DNA of 64,000 nt from contig JADLFM010000100.1 in the NCBI GenBank assembly GCA_020845495.1, forward strand, positions 35,852 to 99,851. The letters run 5' to 3'. Within the stretch, counting starts at the first letter, position 1. Each line of letters opens with the position of its first letter. Below, piece after piece: positions 44,220 through 53,654 of the stretch. A program made the translations under genes and the position numbers. The notes under the pieces are model-generated. The model had not been told where the DNA came from and ran no database searches. It worked only from the letters and a program-made list of their open reading frames with translations. Source of the stretch: Chloroflexota bacterium. GTDB taxonomy: Bacteria > Chloroflexota > UBA6077 > JACCZL01.

Positions 44220-45604
44220 TGGTACCGCAGCGCGTCGATCGGGTCGAGGCTGGCTGCCTTGCGGGCAGGGTAGACGCCGAACACGATGCCGACGGCTGCC
44301 GCGAAGGCAAATGCAACGACGATGGCGCCGACCGGCAGGACGGTCGCCCAGCCGAGGAAGATCGGGATCGCGAAGGTGACGCCCGCGCCAATTAGCATGC
44401 CGATCAACCCGCCGATCAGCGACAGCACGACCGACTCGACGAGGAACTGAGCGAGGATGTCGCTGCCCCGCGCCCCAATCGCCATCCGGATCCCGATCTC
44501 GCGGGTCCGTTCGGTAACCGATACGAGCATGATGTTCATGATCCCGATGCCACCCACGATCAGCGAGATCGCCGCCACGCCGCCGAGCAGGAGCGTCATC
44601 GTGTTGCTCACACTGCTCACAGTCTCGACGACGTCATTGTTGTTGCGAATCGTGAAGTCGTTGGCCTGACTGGCCTGGAGATGGTGCTGCGCCCGCAGCA
44701 GGGCGGTGGCCCGAGCCGTGACCTCGTCGAGCTGGTCTGGCGACTGGGTCTGAATCACAATGCTGTTGATCGAAGTGATCCCGAAGAGCCGGACCTGTCC
44801 GGTCGTAAAGGGAATCAGGATCGTGTCGTCCTGGTCCCCGCCGAACCCGCTGCCTTTGGACGCCAGCACCCCGACGACCGTGAATGGGACGTTCCGGATG
44901 CGGATGAGTTGTCCGAGTGGTGACTGGCCGGCAGGGAACAGGTTCTCGACGACGGTCTCGCCCAGCACGGCGACGTTGCGGGCCTCGGCGTCATCTTGCT
45001 CGGTGAAGAAGGCGCCGCTCGCGATCTGCCAGCTTTGGATCTGCTGGTATTGAGGGCGAACCGCCAGCACCCGGGTTTGCCAGTTCTGGCTACCCGCGAT
45101 TACCTGGGAGTTGCCTTGTACGACCGGGCTGACCGCGATACCGGGGATTTCCTGAGCGATGGCCGCCGCGTCGGCCGGCTTGAGTGAGGCTGTTGCACCG
45201 GCGCCTCCTTGAACTGGCCCGCCTCGGTTGCTGCCCGACGAGATGGTCAGGACGTTCGTGCCGAGCGTTGAGAGCCGTGCCTGAACCTGGGCGCTCGAGC
45301 CCTGGCCCAGTGCGACAATGGCGATGACCGAGGCGACGCCGATGATGATGCCAAGCGTCGTGAGGATGCTACGCCCGGTATTGGCGCGCAAGGCCTCGAG
45401 CGCCGACGGAATGCTCTGAAGGATACGTCCACCGGCCCGGCCGCGCGGCAGATCGGTCGTCAGCACCGCGAAAGGAGACCGTCCGCGAGCCTGCTGGTCT
45501 CGCGGTTGGCCGGGGCCGGGCGGCTGGCCGGGGCCGGGCGGCTGGCCGGGGCCGGGCGGTTGGCCACTCTTCCGCGCCGTCTGAGGTGGGGTGATGGTGC
45601 TCAT
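44216..45604 (-). CDS. MacB-type ABC transporter permease
   Basis: This 462-residue protein has the MacB/FtsX plan: one helix after a cytoplasmic start (ILTTLGIIIGVASVIAIVALGQG), a large extracytoplasmic domain with PVVQGNSQVIAGSQNWQTRVL, and three C-terminal helices (GGVAAISLIVGGIGIMNIMLVSVTERTREIGIRMAIGA, etc.). It works with the ATPase gene before it and the adaptor to move a peptide, lipid or protein outward. The N-terminus has GQPPGP repeated three times, coded by an 18-bp tandem repeat. Its start overlaps the ATPase stop (ATGA). Confidence 0.92.
   Translation of the reverse strand: MSTITPPQTARKSGQPPGPGQPPGPGQPPGPGQPRDQQARGRSPFAVLTTDLPRGRAGGRILQSIPSALEALRANTGRSILTTLGIIIGVASVIAIVALGQGSSAQVQARLSTLGTNVLTISSGSNRGGPVQGGAGATASLKPADAAAIAQEIPGIAVSPVVQGNSQVIAGSQNWQTRVLAVRPQYQQIQSWQIASGAFFTEQDDAEARNVAVLGETVVENLFPAGQSPLGQLIRIRNVPFTVVGVLASKGSGFGGDQDDTILIPFTTGQVRLFGITSINSIVIQTQSPDQLDEVTARATALLRAQHHLQASQANDFTIRNNNDVVETVSSVSNTMTLLLGGVAAISLIVGGIGIMNIMLVSVTERTREIGIRMAIGARGSDILAQFLVESVVLSLIGGLIGMLIGAGVTFAIPIFLGWATVLPVGAIVVAFAFAAAVGIVFGVYPARKAASLDPIDALRYQ
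45507..45560 (-). repeat. 18-bp tandem repeat, three copies, in MacB permease
   Basis: Three head-to-tail copies of tggccggggccgggcggc (last base t in the third) encode the Gly-Gln-Pro-Pro-Gly-Pro repeats near the permease N-terminus. Confidence 0.9.
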
Positions 45605-46404
45605 GCTTCGAACTCCCCGCTCGCGATCATGGCCTGGAGCCGGGTGTTCGCGTCGACCGGGCGCTCGACGGGCGCGTCGGAGAGGACGTGCCCGTCGCGG
45701 AACGCCACGATCCGCGAGCAATGCTCGGCGATATCCGGCTCGTGAGTCACGAGCACGATGGTCGCGCCGCTAGCATTCAATTGTTGCAGAATTGCCATGA
45801 TCTCGACACTGGTACGGCTGTCGAGGTTGCCAGTCGGCTCGTCGGCCAGGATCAGGCTCGGGTTGTTGACGAGTGCTCGGGCGATGGCGACGCGCTGCTG
45901 CTGGCCGCCTGACAGCTCGTTCGGGCGGTGATCGGCACGCTCGGCCAGCCCGACCGCCGCCAACGCCGCCAGTCCGCGTTGGCGGCGCACTTCGGGCGGG
46001 ACGTTGGCGTAGAGCATCGGCAGCATGACGTTGCCGAGGGCGTCCATCCGCTGGAGCAAGTTGAAGCCCTGAAAGATGAAGCCGAGCTTATGGTTCCGGA
46101 AGTCGGCGAGTGCATTCGGGGTCATCTTGGTGACCTCCTGGCCGTCGAGCTCGTAGGTGCCCGAGGTCGGACGGTCAAGGCAGCCGATGACGTTCATGAA
46201 CGTCGACTTGCCGGATCCGGATGGCCCCATGATCGCGACGAACTCGCCCGGCCAGACAACGAGCGAGATGCCTCGAAGCGCGTGGACCTCGTTGGTCCCC
46301 ATCCGATAGGTCTTCGTCAGGTCGGTAACCCGGATGACCGGTTGGACGACCCGTCCGTTCGTCCGCTCTGCGCTGGGAGGGGTGGTAGCGGTTGGCGTGC
46401 TCAT
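45601..46404 (-). CDS. MacB-type ABC transporter ATPase
   Basis: This 267-residue ATPase has Walker [13 protein letters not shown], the LolD/MacB Q-loop [11 protein letters not shown], signature [15 protein letters not shown], Walker [13 protein letters not shown] and the switch [10 protein letters not shown]. It powers the permease encoded next, with the stop/start overlap ATGA. Start ATG 46404 has GGAGGATAAG before it. The frame opens upstream to 46467 inside the adaptor gene end, without homology. Confidence 0.95.
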   Translation of the reverse strand: MSTPTATTPPSAERTNGRVVQPVIRVTDLTKTYRMGTNEVHALRGISLVVWPGEFVAIMGPSGSGKSTFMNVIGCLDRPTSGTYELDGQEVTKMTPNALADFRNHKLGFIFQGFNLLQRMDALGNVMLPMLYANVPPEVRRQRGLAALAAVGLAERADHRPNELSGGQQQRVAIARALVNNPSLILADEPTGNLDSRTSVEIMAILQQLNASGATIVLVTHEPDIAEHCSRIVAFRDGHVLSDAPVERPVDANTRLQAMIASGEFEA

Positions 46405-46405
46405 C

Positions 46406-48916
46406 TTATCCTCCGCCCGGCTTAGCCGCGCCGCCCGTCTTCGGCTTGGGCGCGCCACCCCGGCCACCTGGCCCCGGCAGGATGCTCTGACCGCTGGTCG
46501 ACTGGACCGGGCGGCTGCCGCTCGCTCCGACGATCACTTGTTCGCCGAGCTCCAGGCCGGACAAGACCTGAGTGTTGAGGTCATCACTCGTGCCAACCGT
46601 GATCTGCCGGGGCTGGGCCTCGCCGTTGACGAGCACCAGAACGGTCGCCTGAGTTCCGGCCGGGCCGGGCTGCGTCTCGCCGGGCGCCTCCTCACCGGGT
46701 GCTTCCTGGCCGGGCGCCGTGCGAGCGGGCAGTTGGCTGCGGGCGTAGGCGAGTGCCGCGTTCGGGATCACGATCACGCCATTCTGCTCGGAGACGATGA
46801 TCTGGACCGTCGCCGTCATAGTTGGGAGAAGCTGCACATCCGTGTGGTCGACCGAGGCGACGACGTTGTAGTTGACGACGTTCGAGACAGTCTGCCCAAC
46901 CGGTTGAATCGCAACGACCGTGCCGGTGAAGGTGCGGCCCGGGTACGCGCTGACCGAGAACGTGACGTGCTGGCCGAGCTGTACGCGCCCGATATCCGCT
47001 TCACTGACTTGTGGCACGACCTGCGGCGTCGAGACATTGGTCAAGGTAATGAACCCGCCGGTCGTGTTGATGGCGCCGGCGCTCGAGATGGCTGCCACCG
47101 ACGTCGATGATGAGCCGCCGCCCGTCTGATTACTCTGGCCAGCCCCGCCGCCGCTCACCCACTGTCCGACGGCGCCGTTGATCGCCGCGACGAGGCCGTC
47201 CATGGGCGCGACCAGGGTGGCTGCCACCAGATTGTTTTCGGCGAGCTCCACTGCCTGCCGCTGGGCCTCAGTCTGGGCCTGGGCCGCCTCGATTTGATCC
47301 GGAGTGGGGCCGGCCACCGCTTCATTGTAGGTGGCGCGGGCCTGCTCCAGCGCCGCGCCCTGCTGATCGACCGTGTTCTGCGCCGTCTGGATGCTAGCGG
47401 CCTGCTGGGCGCGGGTGTTGTCCGCCGCCTTCTGCGCCTGCGTGAGCGCCGCCTGGGCCGATTCGACGCTGTTGCCAGCGGTGACGCCGGCGCCGTTCTG
47501 GGCCGCTTCATCCCGCGCGAGCGACTTCTGTGCGGTGATCACTGCGTTCAACGCCTGATCGACGTTCGACTTGCTCGTCGCGAGATTGCTCGCCACCTGG
47601 GCTTTGCCCGATTCGAGCGTCGCCTGCGACGTCTTGACAGTATTCTGGGCGGTCACCACCGAATTGCGCGCGCTGGTAACGCTCTGATTGCTGCTGGCAA
47701 CCCCAGAGTTCAGCGCTGCCTGGGCCGTGCGCAAGCTGTTCTGCGCGGTGGTGACCTGGGACGCCGCGCTCGACGTCGTCTGGGCAGCCTGAGCGCGCGT
47801 CTGATTCAATTGCGCTTCGGACGTCCGCACTTGCGCCTCGGCGGCGTCCTCCTGCCGCTTCGCGACGGTGCACGAGTTATTGCTGCTCCCACTGCTTCCA
47901 CCGGTGTTGCTCGTGTTGTTGCTGGAGCAAGCCTGTTGTCGTTGGGCACGCTGGGTCGCCAAAGAGGCACGCTGCTGCTGCAACTGCCGCTCGGCCACGG
48001 CGATGCCGGCCTCGACCGACTTCTTCTGATCGGCGAACTGGCGCTGCGCGTCGGCGAGCGACGCCTGAGCGTTCTCCACGGCCAGGCGGTTGGCATCGGC
48101 AGCCCGCGCCGCTTCGGCCTGCACTGCCGCCAGGTTCTCCAGCGCCGCTGACAGGCTCGCCGACGCGTTCTTGACCGCCGCATCGTTTGCGGCGAGCGTC
48201 TTCTCAGCCTCCTCTTGCGCCGTCTCGAGGCCTTTGAGGGCGTTCTCGTAGGCGATACGCGCGTTGTCAATGGTGGTTTGTGAGACGGCGAGAGTCGTCG
48301 TGCTCTCCTGGCCGGTACTCTCGGCGTTGCGCTGGGCGTTGGCAAGGCTCGTGGCCGCCCCCTGGACGTCAGCGTCCGCACTGGCGATGGCCGTTCGAGC
48401 CGTCTCCTGCACGGCTTCAAGGTTGCGGATCGCATTCTCGTGCTGGGTCTGCGCGGCTGCGAGGTTCGCGCTGGCCACGTCGATGGCCTGCTGGGTGGGT
48501 CCGGCACGGGTGGTTGCCTCGGTCGCTTCGAGGTTGACGAGGCGCGATTGCTCCTGGCCGAGCGTGGCCTCGAGGTCAGACGTGTCGAGCTGAGCGAGCA
48601 CCTTGCCAGCCGTCACCGGCTCGCCCACCGTCACGTCGACAGAGGCGAGCCGTCCGGCGTTCTTGAACGTCAGCGGCACCGACGTCGGGTTGGCAATCGG
48701 GCCGGTCGCGCTGAGCGCGTTGCGGATATCACCCCGCTGCACGCGGGTCGTCTGGTAGGTCGGGCGGGTCTCACTGCGTGTGTAGATGGTCCACAGATAC
48801 CAACCCACGCCGCCCAGGATGGCGAGCCCGATCAGGATGAGCCACCAGGGCGGGCGATGAGGCGGGAGCCGTAGCATCTGCCAGGGCCGGGCTCGGGTCA
48901 GCGAGGCTAGCGCCAT
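46406..48916 (-). CDS. MacA/HlyD-type adaptor with exceptionally long coiled-coil hairpin
   Basis: This 836-residue protein has one N-terminal membrane anchor (about 25-46), a lipoyl half (AGRLASVDVTVGEPVTAGKVLAQL), then almost 500 residues of Ala/Gln/Ser-rich coiled coil, the second lipoyl half (LVAPMDGLVAAINGAVGQW) and a barrel domain with ISAGAINTTGG and VVAIQPVG-type strands. Usual adaptors have about 370-480 residues. Near the coil tip is a Ser/Asn-rich loop with Cys330 and Cys349, possibly a disulfide. It is the first gene of the operon that also encodes ATPase, permease and secreted protein. Confidence 0.88.
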   Translation of the reverse strand: MALASLTRARPWQMLRLPPHRPPWWLILIGLAILGGVGWYLWTIYTRSETRPTYQTTRVQRGDIRNALSATGPIANPTSVPLTFKNAGRLASVDVTVGEPVTAGKVLAQLDTSDLEATLGQEQSRLVNLEATEATTRAGPTQQAIDVASANLAAAQTQHENAIRNLEAVQETARTAIASADADVQGAATSLANAQRNAESTGQESTTTLAVSQTTIDNARIAYENALKGLETAQEEAEKTLAANDAAVKNASASLSAALENLAAVQAEAARAADANRLAVENAQASLADAQRQFADQKKSVEAGIAVAERQLQQQRASLATQRAQRQQACSSNNTSNTGGSSGSSNNSCTVAKRQEDAAEAQVRTSEAQLNQTRAQAAQTTSSAASQVTTAQNSLRTAQAALNSGVASSNQSVTSARNSVVTAQNTVKTSQATLESGKAQVASNLATSKSNVDQALNAVITAQKSLARDEAAQNGAGVTAGNSVESAQAALTQAQKAADNTRAQQAASIQTAQNTVDQQGAALEQARATYNEAVAGPTPDQIEAAQAQTEAQRQAVELAENNLVAATLVAPMDGLVAAINGAVGQWVSGGGAGQSNQTGGGSSSTSVAAISSAGAINTTGGFITLTNVSTPQVVPQVSEADIGRVQLGQHVTFSVSAYPGRTFTGTVVAIQPVGQTVSNVVNYNVVASVDHTDVQLLPTMTATVQIIVSEQNGVIVIPNAALAYARSQLPARTAPGQEAPGEEAPGETQPGPAGTQATVLVLVNGEAQPRQITVGTSDDLNTQVLSGLELGEQVIVGASGSRPVQSTSGQSILPGPGGRGGAPKPKTGGAAKPGGG

Positions 48917-49364
48917 GCATCACGCTCCGTCGGATTCACCGCGCCACCTCGTCCGGTGGCCGCACCGGTACGGGCGAACACGATGGCCCACGGCGCGAAG
49001 GATCCAGCGACAAGCCGTACTGTAGTCGGCGTCGCGATACCGGTCAAACCTTCTGTCTCGCATGAAGGACAATTCACGGACGGCGTGTCCCATCAGAGGG
49101 TATGTCTCCCAAGGATCGCGCGAGTTCCTGAAATTTCTGCTAACGCCGTCTGGCAGTAGTGTTAACATCTGCTGCCCGTGTGCGGGGCGTACCGAGTCGG
49201 TAAACGTGGGCGCGGAGGCGCGCGCTCGAGGTCGCCCAGGGAGCGAAGCGAGGCTGCGCGTGCCCCGCGTGGGGGTGCTCATGGCTGGGTCGTGTGGGCG
49301 CGTGAACGCACAGGTGTGACGGGATCGTGATGGCGAGGACACCGAGCGCAGAGGAGACGGAACG
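48917..49364. other. Divergent 448-bp region between adaptor and alcohol dehydrogenase genes
   Basis: This region should hold promoters for the export operon and the dehydrogenase. An A+T-richer stretch occurs near 49125-49175 (cctgaaatttctgc and gtgttaacatctg). No clear operator was found. Confidence 0.35.
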
Positions 49365-50474
49365 ATGGCAGGGACAGGACGGCTGGTCGCCTTCTACGGC
49401 GCCGGCGAGCCAATGCGAATCGAGGAGTACCCGGTGCCGGCGCCGGAGCCCGGCGCGATCGTGGTCCGCACCAGCCTGGCGAACGTCTGCGGCTCGGACC
49501 TACACGTCTGGCGGGGCGAGCAGGATCTCAAGAAGCTCGGGCGGGCGCTGCCTCGGCACATGGGGCACGAGCAGTGCGGCACGGTCCACGCGCTCGGCGA
49601 GGGCGTGACGACGGATAGCAACGGCGCGCCGCTCGCCATCGGCGATCGGGTGATCTTCCGTTATGCCTTCGCGTGCGGGCGCTGCCGAGCCTGTCTGCTC
49701 GGCAAGACGCGCTGCTGCCCGAACCAGATGCGCCACACCGCCACATCGTGCCAGGAGTGGCCGTACTTCAAGGGCGCCTGGGGCGAGTACAGCTACCTGC
49801 TGCCGGGACACGTGGTGCTGAAAGTGCCGGACGCGCTCTCGGATGGGATGGTCGCCGGGATCAACTGTGCCTTTGCCACCGTCATGTGCGGCATCGACGT
49901 CGCAGGGCTGGAGCTTGGCGAGGCGGTCGTGGTGCAAGGCGCCGGCGGCCTCGGGATCTTCGCGACGGCCATCGCTCGCGAGCTTGGGGCCGGTCAGGTG
50001 ATCGTGGTGGACGGGGTGCAGGAGCGGCTGGATCTCGCGGCGGCGTTCGGTGCGGACGAGTTGATCGACCTGCGCGAGCTGCGGACGCCGGAGGCGCGGG
50101 CGCAGCGGGTGAAGGAGCTCACCGACGGCTGGGGTGCAGACGTGGTCGTCGAGGTGGCCGGCGTCATCGGCGCGATGCCGGAGGCGCTCGCGATGCTCGG
50201 TAACGGCGGGCGGCTCGTCGAGATCGGCAATATCGTGGCCGGCCCCACGTTCGAGCTTGCCCCGCCCACGCTGAATCAGCGCAACGTCAGTATCCTCGGC
50301 ATCGGCTACTACGAGCCAGCCCACCTCAAGCGCGCGCTCGACTTGATGGTAAAGACGCGGGACCGCTACCCCTACGACCGGATCATCTCCGACGTGTTCC
50401 CGTTGGACGAGGTCGAGCAGGTGTTGGCCGAACAGGACAAGGGCCACATCACGCGCGCCGCGCTGAAGCCCTGA
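49365..50474 (+). CDS. Zinc-dependent alcohol dehydrogenase (sorbitol/threonine type)
   Basis: This 369-residue MDR enzyme has the catalytic zinc ligands Cys42 (VCGSDLHVWRG) and His68-Glu69 (MGHEQCG), the structural zinc cysteines (CGRCRACLLGKTRCC, 104-118) and the NAD-binding VVQGAGGLGIFATAIA. It should oxidise a secondary alcohol of a polyol or sugar. Start ATG 49365 has AGGAG upstream. It is the left-most gene of the rightward set before the lactonase/dehydratase pair and fits a sugar-acid pathway. Confidence 0.92.
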   Translation: MAGTGRLVAFYGAGEPMRIEEYPVPAPEPGAIVVRTSLANVCGSDLHVWRGEQDLKKLGRALPRHMGHEQCGTVHALGEGVTTDSNGAPLAIGDRVIFRYAFACGRCRACLLGKTRCCPNQMRHTATSCQEWPYFKGAWGEYSYLLPGHVVLKVPDALSDGMVAGINCAFATVMCGIDVAGLELGEAVVVQGAGGLGIFATAIARELGAGQVIVVDGVQERLDLAAAFGADELIDLRELRTPEARAQRVKELTDGWGADVVVEVAGVIGAMPEALAMLGNGGRLVEIGNIVAGPTFELAPPTLNQRNVSILGIGYYEPAHLKRALDLMVKTRDRYPYDRIISDVFPLDEVEQVLAEQDKGHITRAALKP

Positions 50475-50631
50475 CGCGACCAGGCCGGCCTCAGACGCGC
50501 TCCTCGAGGACCCTCGATCTCCGCTGGCTCGTGCGGCGTCGAGGCATCACTTTCTGCCAACCTGCTTCGTTCCACTAATGCGTAGATAGAAGTTCCTTTA
50601 TCGCGTATGAGCGAGAAACGAGGGCGGGCAG

Positions 50632-50874
50632 ATGGAGCGGCGGCAGGCCGAGGCGGTCGGGGTGGCGACGGCGCGTGATGGGAGCGGCCGTCTGGTACCG
50701 GCGCGGGTGCTCTGGGGCGATGAGATGTTGGAGGTGGCTGCCGTCGGGGTGCCGACCTCCAGCCAGCAGGGTCAGACCCTCCGCTACCACTACCCCATCG
50801 CGGCCCGCGCCGGCCGCTACACCCTGACCCTCTACCTCGATACCTGGCAGTGGACGATCGCCCCGCGCGCGTGA
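50632..50874 (+). CDS. Small hypothetical protein
   Basis: This 80-residue protein starts MERRQAEAVGVATARDG and continues with a beta-rich run (LVPARVLWGDEMLEVAAV, LRYHYPIAARAGRYTLTLYLDTWQW). No signal or membrane segment is visible and no family was recognised. GAGGGCGGGC lies before the ATG. The upstream 150 bases are A+T-rich for this genome (ttcctttatcgcgtatgag), suggesting a promoter of its own. Confidence 0.6.
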   Translation: MERRQAEAVGVATARDGSGRLVPARVLWGDEMLEVAAVGVPTSSQQGQTLRYHYPIAARAGRYTLTLYLDTWQWTIAPRA

Positions 50875-50898
50875 ACCTCCCCGCGCTCGGCGCGGCCC

Positions 50899-52008
50899 TC
50901 AGGACGGCACGAAGCGGGTGCAGACGGGCGTCGGGACGGACGCGGCGTGGCCGGTCGGCTCGGGCATACCAGTCTGCTCGTTCACCCGGAAGGTGACGAT
51001 CGTGTCCGAGTCCTGATTCGAGGCCAGCAGGAATCGCGCGCTCGGATCGAAGGCCAGGTTCCGAGGTGTCTTCCCCTGTGTCGAGACGTGCCCGCGCGGC
51101 ATCAGTCGGCCGCTGCCCTGGTCGATCTCGAAGACGGCAATACTATCGTGGCCGCGATTCGAGCCGTAGATGAACCGGCCGGACGGGTGAATCTGGAGGT
51201 CGGCCGTCGAGTTCTTGCCAGCGAAGCCTTCGGGCAGCGTGCTGACGGTCTGGAACCAGGAGAGCGCGCCGCGCTCGGCGTCGTAGTCGAAAGCCGCGAT
51301 CGTGCTGCCAAGCTCATTGATGACGTAGACGCGCGTACCGCTCGGGTCAAACGCGATGTGGCGCGGCCCCGAGCCGGGCGCAACCTCGGCAGAGGGCGGA
51401 TCGTTGGGGATGAGCGTCGCCGTGACGGGGTCGAGTCGGTACAGCATCACCTTGTCGATGCCGAGATCGGTCGCGAGCACGTAGCGATTGTTGGGGTCGA
51501 CGGTAATCATGTGAGCGTGCGGCCCCTCCTGCCGCTCCGGATTCGCGCCTGATCCGTGGTGCTGGACCGCCGAGGCTGCCTCGCCGAGCGCGCCGTCCGC
51601 CTGGATCGGGAACGAGGCGATGCTGCCGCTTCGGTAGTTCACCGCCAGCACGACCCGCCCGGTCTTGTCGACGCTGACGTAAGCCGGCCCGTTGCCGTGG
51701 GTCGGCTGCCGATTGAGTTGGGTGAGTCCGCCGTTCTCTCGGTCGATGGCGAAGGCCGTTGCGCAGCCGATGGGCTGTCCATCGGCATCGGGCATATCGC
51801 CGATGGCGTAGAGACAGCGGCCAGCCGGGTCGGTCGCGATGTATGACGGGTTCGAGGCGGCCGCTGCAAGCCCGAGCGGGGTGAGAACGCCGGTCGTCGA
51901 ATCGAAGCGGGCGCGGTACACGCCTTCAGCGTCGCCACGCGGGTTCAGGGCGTGTCTGGTGAAGGTGCCGATGAAGACGAGGAGGCCCGCATTGTCGGTG
52001 TCTGCCAC
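50899..52008 (-). CDS. Beta-propeller lactonase (YbhE/Pgl type)
   Basis: This 369-residue protein has the seven-bladed propeller pattern of the 6-phosphogluconolactonase/YbhE family: GLLVFIGTFTRHA at the start, SNPSYIATDPAGRCLYAI, NGPAYVSVDKTGRVVLAVNY, GPHAHMITVDPNNRYVLATDLGIDKVM, GPRHIAFDPSGTRVYVINE. It should open a sugar lactone. GTG 52008 has AAGGGA upstream. It lies 137 bases downstream of the enolase-type dehydratase with a palindrome between them. Confidence 0.88.
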   Translation of the reverse strand: MADTDNAGLLVFIGTFTRHALNPRGDAEGVYRARFDSTTGVLTPLGLAAAASNPSYIATDPAGRCLYAIGDMPDADGQPIGCATAFAIDRENGGLTQLNRQPTHGNGPAYVSVDKTGRVVLAVNYRSGSIASFPIQADGALGEAASAVQHHGSGANPERQEGPHAHMITVDPNNRYVLATDLGIDKVMLYRLDPVTATLIPNDPPSAEVAPGSGPRHIAFDPSGTRVYVINELGSTIAAFDYDAERGALSWFQTVSTLPEGFAGKNSTADLQIHPSGRFIYGSNRGHDSIAVFEIDQGSGRLMPRGHVSTQGKTPRNLAFDPSARFLLASNQDSDTIVTFRVNEQTGMPEPTGHAASVPTPVCTRFVPS

Positions 52009-52090
52009 GACGTGTCCCTTCTGAGTCGCGCATCAGGCGCGTCGTTTCCCGATCCTGCTCACGGAAGGGTACCCCGAAGCGGGACGCCCG

Positions 52091-52144
52091 GCCCTCACCC
52101 CCAGCCCCTCTCCCGCGTGCGGGAGAGGGGCTGGGGGTGAGGGC
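52091..52144. repeat. Perfect 25-bp palindromic REP-like element
   Basis: The arms 52091-52115 (beginning gccctcacccccagcccc) and 52120-52144 are perfect reverse complements with a 4-base loop (cgtg). The element lies two bases beyond the end of the dehydratase gene. Degenerate relatives occur near 10738 and 27130. Confidence 0.9.
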
Positions 52145-52145
52145 G

Positions 52146-53291
52146 CTACTCTCGGACGAGGTTCGCCTTGATGTAGTCCCAGTTGATGTCCTGGCCGAGG
52201 CCCGGTGCCGGCGAGACGTGGACGTTCCCCTCGTCGTCCAACGGATCGTCGATCGCGTTCAGCCAGGCCGGGGGCGTGTCGTAGTCGATGAAGGGGTGGA
52301 GCAGCCCGCGTTCGTAGTACAGGCCAGGGCTCATCATCGCGCATAGCACGTGCAGGTTCCCCACGCCGCCGCCGTGGACCTCCATCGCCATCCCAAACGC
52401 CTCGGCGAGGTGCCACACCTTCACCAGCGGGGTGATCCCCCCGACGTCGCCCACGCCCCCCCGGACCAGATCGCAGGCGCCAGCCTTGATCCACTCAGCC
52501 CGCGCGAACATCTTGCCCTCGACCGTCTCGGGGCCGCAGATCGCCAGCGAGGTCTGCTCGCAGAGCCAGATGTAGGACGACATGCTGTGCTCGTCCATCG
52601 GCTCCTCCATCCAGAGGTAGCCAAGCTTCTCCAGCCCCTTCGCCAGCTCCAGCGCTTCGAGCCGCGAGTAGTAGTGGAACGGGTCGAGCATAAGCGGGTA
52701 GTCCGGCCCGACCGCTTCGCGGACGGCCGCGCAGGCCGCAAGATCGTGCTTGACGTTCGGAGCACCGGGAAGCGGCGGCTGCCAGGTGTGGAGCTTGAAG
52801 GCCGGGTAGCCCCGCTGCTTGCACTGGATCGCGAACCGGGCATATGCCTCTGGGGTGTCGAGCCCGCCTTCCAGGTCGTCGCCCACCATCGTGCTGGCAT
52901 AGGCCGGCACCTTGTCGCGCGAGGCGCCGAGGAGTTTATGCACTGGCTGCCCGAGCGCCCGGCCGGCCAGGTCCCAGAGCGCCAGGTCTACGACCGTCAG
53001 GACACGATCGGCCAGCGAGCTCAAGTGCATCCGCTGGCGCTCCTTGATCGCGTGCCAGAGCTTCTCACGGTAGAACGGATCCTCGCCGAGCAGCATCGGG
53101 CGAATGATGTTGACGACCGTCGCCTCATTCGGGACGCCGAAGGCATACCCGCTGACGCCCTCGTCGGTCTCGATCGTCAACACCGATTGCACGGCGTCGT
53201 GCTCGGGGCCGGGGTGCCCGTGGCCATCGGAATCGCGGACGCTCCGCGATCGGTAGCGAAACCGCTGGACGGTGACGTCGGTGATCTTCAT
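52146..53291 (-). CDS. Mandelate racemase/muconate lactonising (enolase superfamily) dehydratase
   Basis: This 381-residue protein has an N-terminal capping domain (MKITDVTVQRFRYR; DRVLTVVDLALWDLAGRALG) and the barrel with metal ligands Asp203 (LMLDPF), Glu229/230 (LWMEEPM) and Glu255 (ICGPETVEG). The base motif is KLH (Lys166-x-His168) and a late EVHGGGVGN carries His. It likely dehydrates or epimerises a sugar acid; exact substrate unknown. ATG 53291 is preceded by AAAGGTGG. It is divergent from the lacI-like gene and next to a lactonase, a usual pathway pair. Confidence 0.9.
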   Translation of the reverse strand: MKITDVTVQRFRYRSRSVRDSDGHGHPGPEHDAVQSVLTIETDEGVSGYAFGVPNEATVVNIIRPMLLGEDPFYREKLWHAIKERQRMHLSSLADRVLTVVDLALWDLAGRALGQPVHKLLGASRDKVPAYASTMVGDDLEGGLDTPEAYARFAIQCKQRGYPAFKLHTWQPPLPGAPNVKHDLAACAAVREAVGPDYPLMLDPFHYYSRLEALELAKGLEKLGYLWMEEPMDEHSMSSYIWLCEQTSLAICGPETVEGKMFARAEWIKAGACDLVRGGVGDVGGITPLVKVWHLAEAFGMAMEVHGGGVGNLHVLCAMMSPGLYYERGLLHPFIDYDTPPAWLNAIDDPLDDEGNVHVSPAPGLGQDINWDYIKANLVRE

Positions 53292-53579
53292 CGGTCCACC
53301 TTTCCTGCCGGGCGCCTGGACGCTGCCGTGAGGATGGCGTAGGTCATCGCCGCCCGGTGCGCCGCCTCCCGCCATTGCCGCAGGCCCTGACCGTGCGTGC
53401 GGCCACTCACCTGTGCTCCGAGCGAGGCGGCTCCTGCCCGTGCCGTTGTCGCGGCGTGCGCCCGGCTGCGTACACATCGCCAGCCGACCAGGTCATCTCG
53501 CGCCGCGCGGGCAGTATGCCCCACGCCCCAAGACAGTCTGATCGGCGAACGACCGCACGGTACCGTGCGTCGGCCGGCG

Positions 53580-53608
53580 TTGACAATCGGTCAATCGGCG
53601 TGTAGAGT
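53580..53608 (+). promoter_or_regulatory. Strong sigma70-type promoter of lacI-like gene
   Basis: TTGACA at 53580-53585, a 17-bp spacer and TAGAGT at 53603-53608 predict a start near 53615, just before the operator palindrome. Confidence 0.75.
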
Positions 53609-53615
53609 CTAGCCC

Positions 53616-53641
53616 GGCATGTGGAAGCGCTTCCACATGCC
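53616..53641. promoter_or_regulatory. Perfect 26-bp palindromic LacI-family operator
   Basis: GGCATGTGGAAGC is followed at once by its exact reverse complement GCTTCCACATGCC. The core GGAAGCGCTTCC has the central CG typical of LacI/GalR operators. It covers about +1 to +26 of the predicted transcript, so bound repressor would block the start. It suggests autoregulation. Confidence 0.85.
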
Positions 53642-53654
53642 CCCTGGACGGTCG

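Larger units (their letters stand above)
53292..53654. other. Divergent regulatory region before lacI-like gene
   Basis: This 363-bp region holds the promoter and operator listed separately. Its left part, toward the dehydratase, shows no further clear site. Confidence 0.5.
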
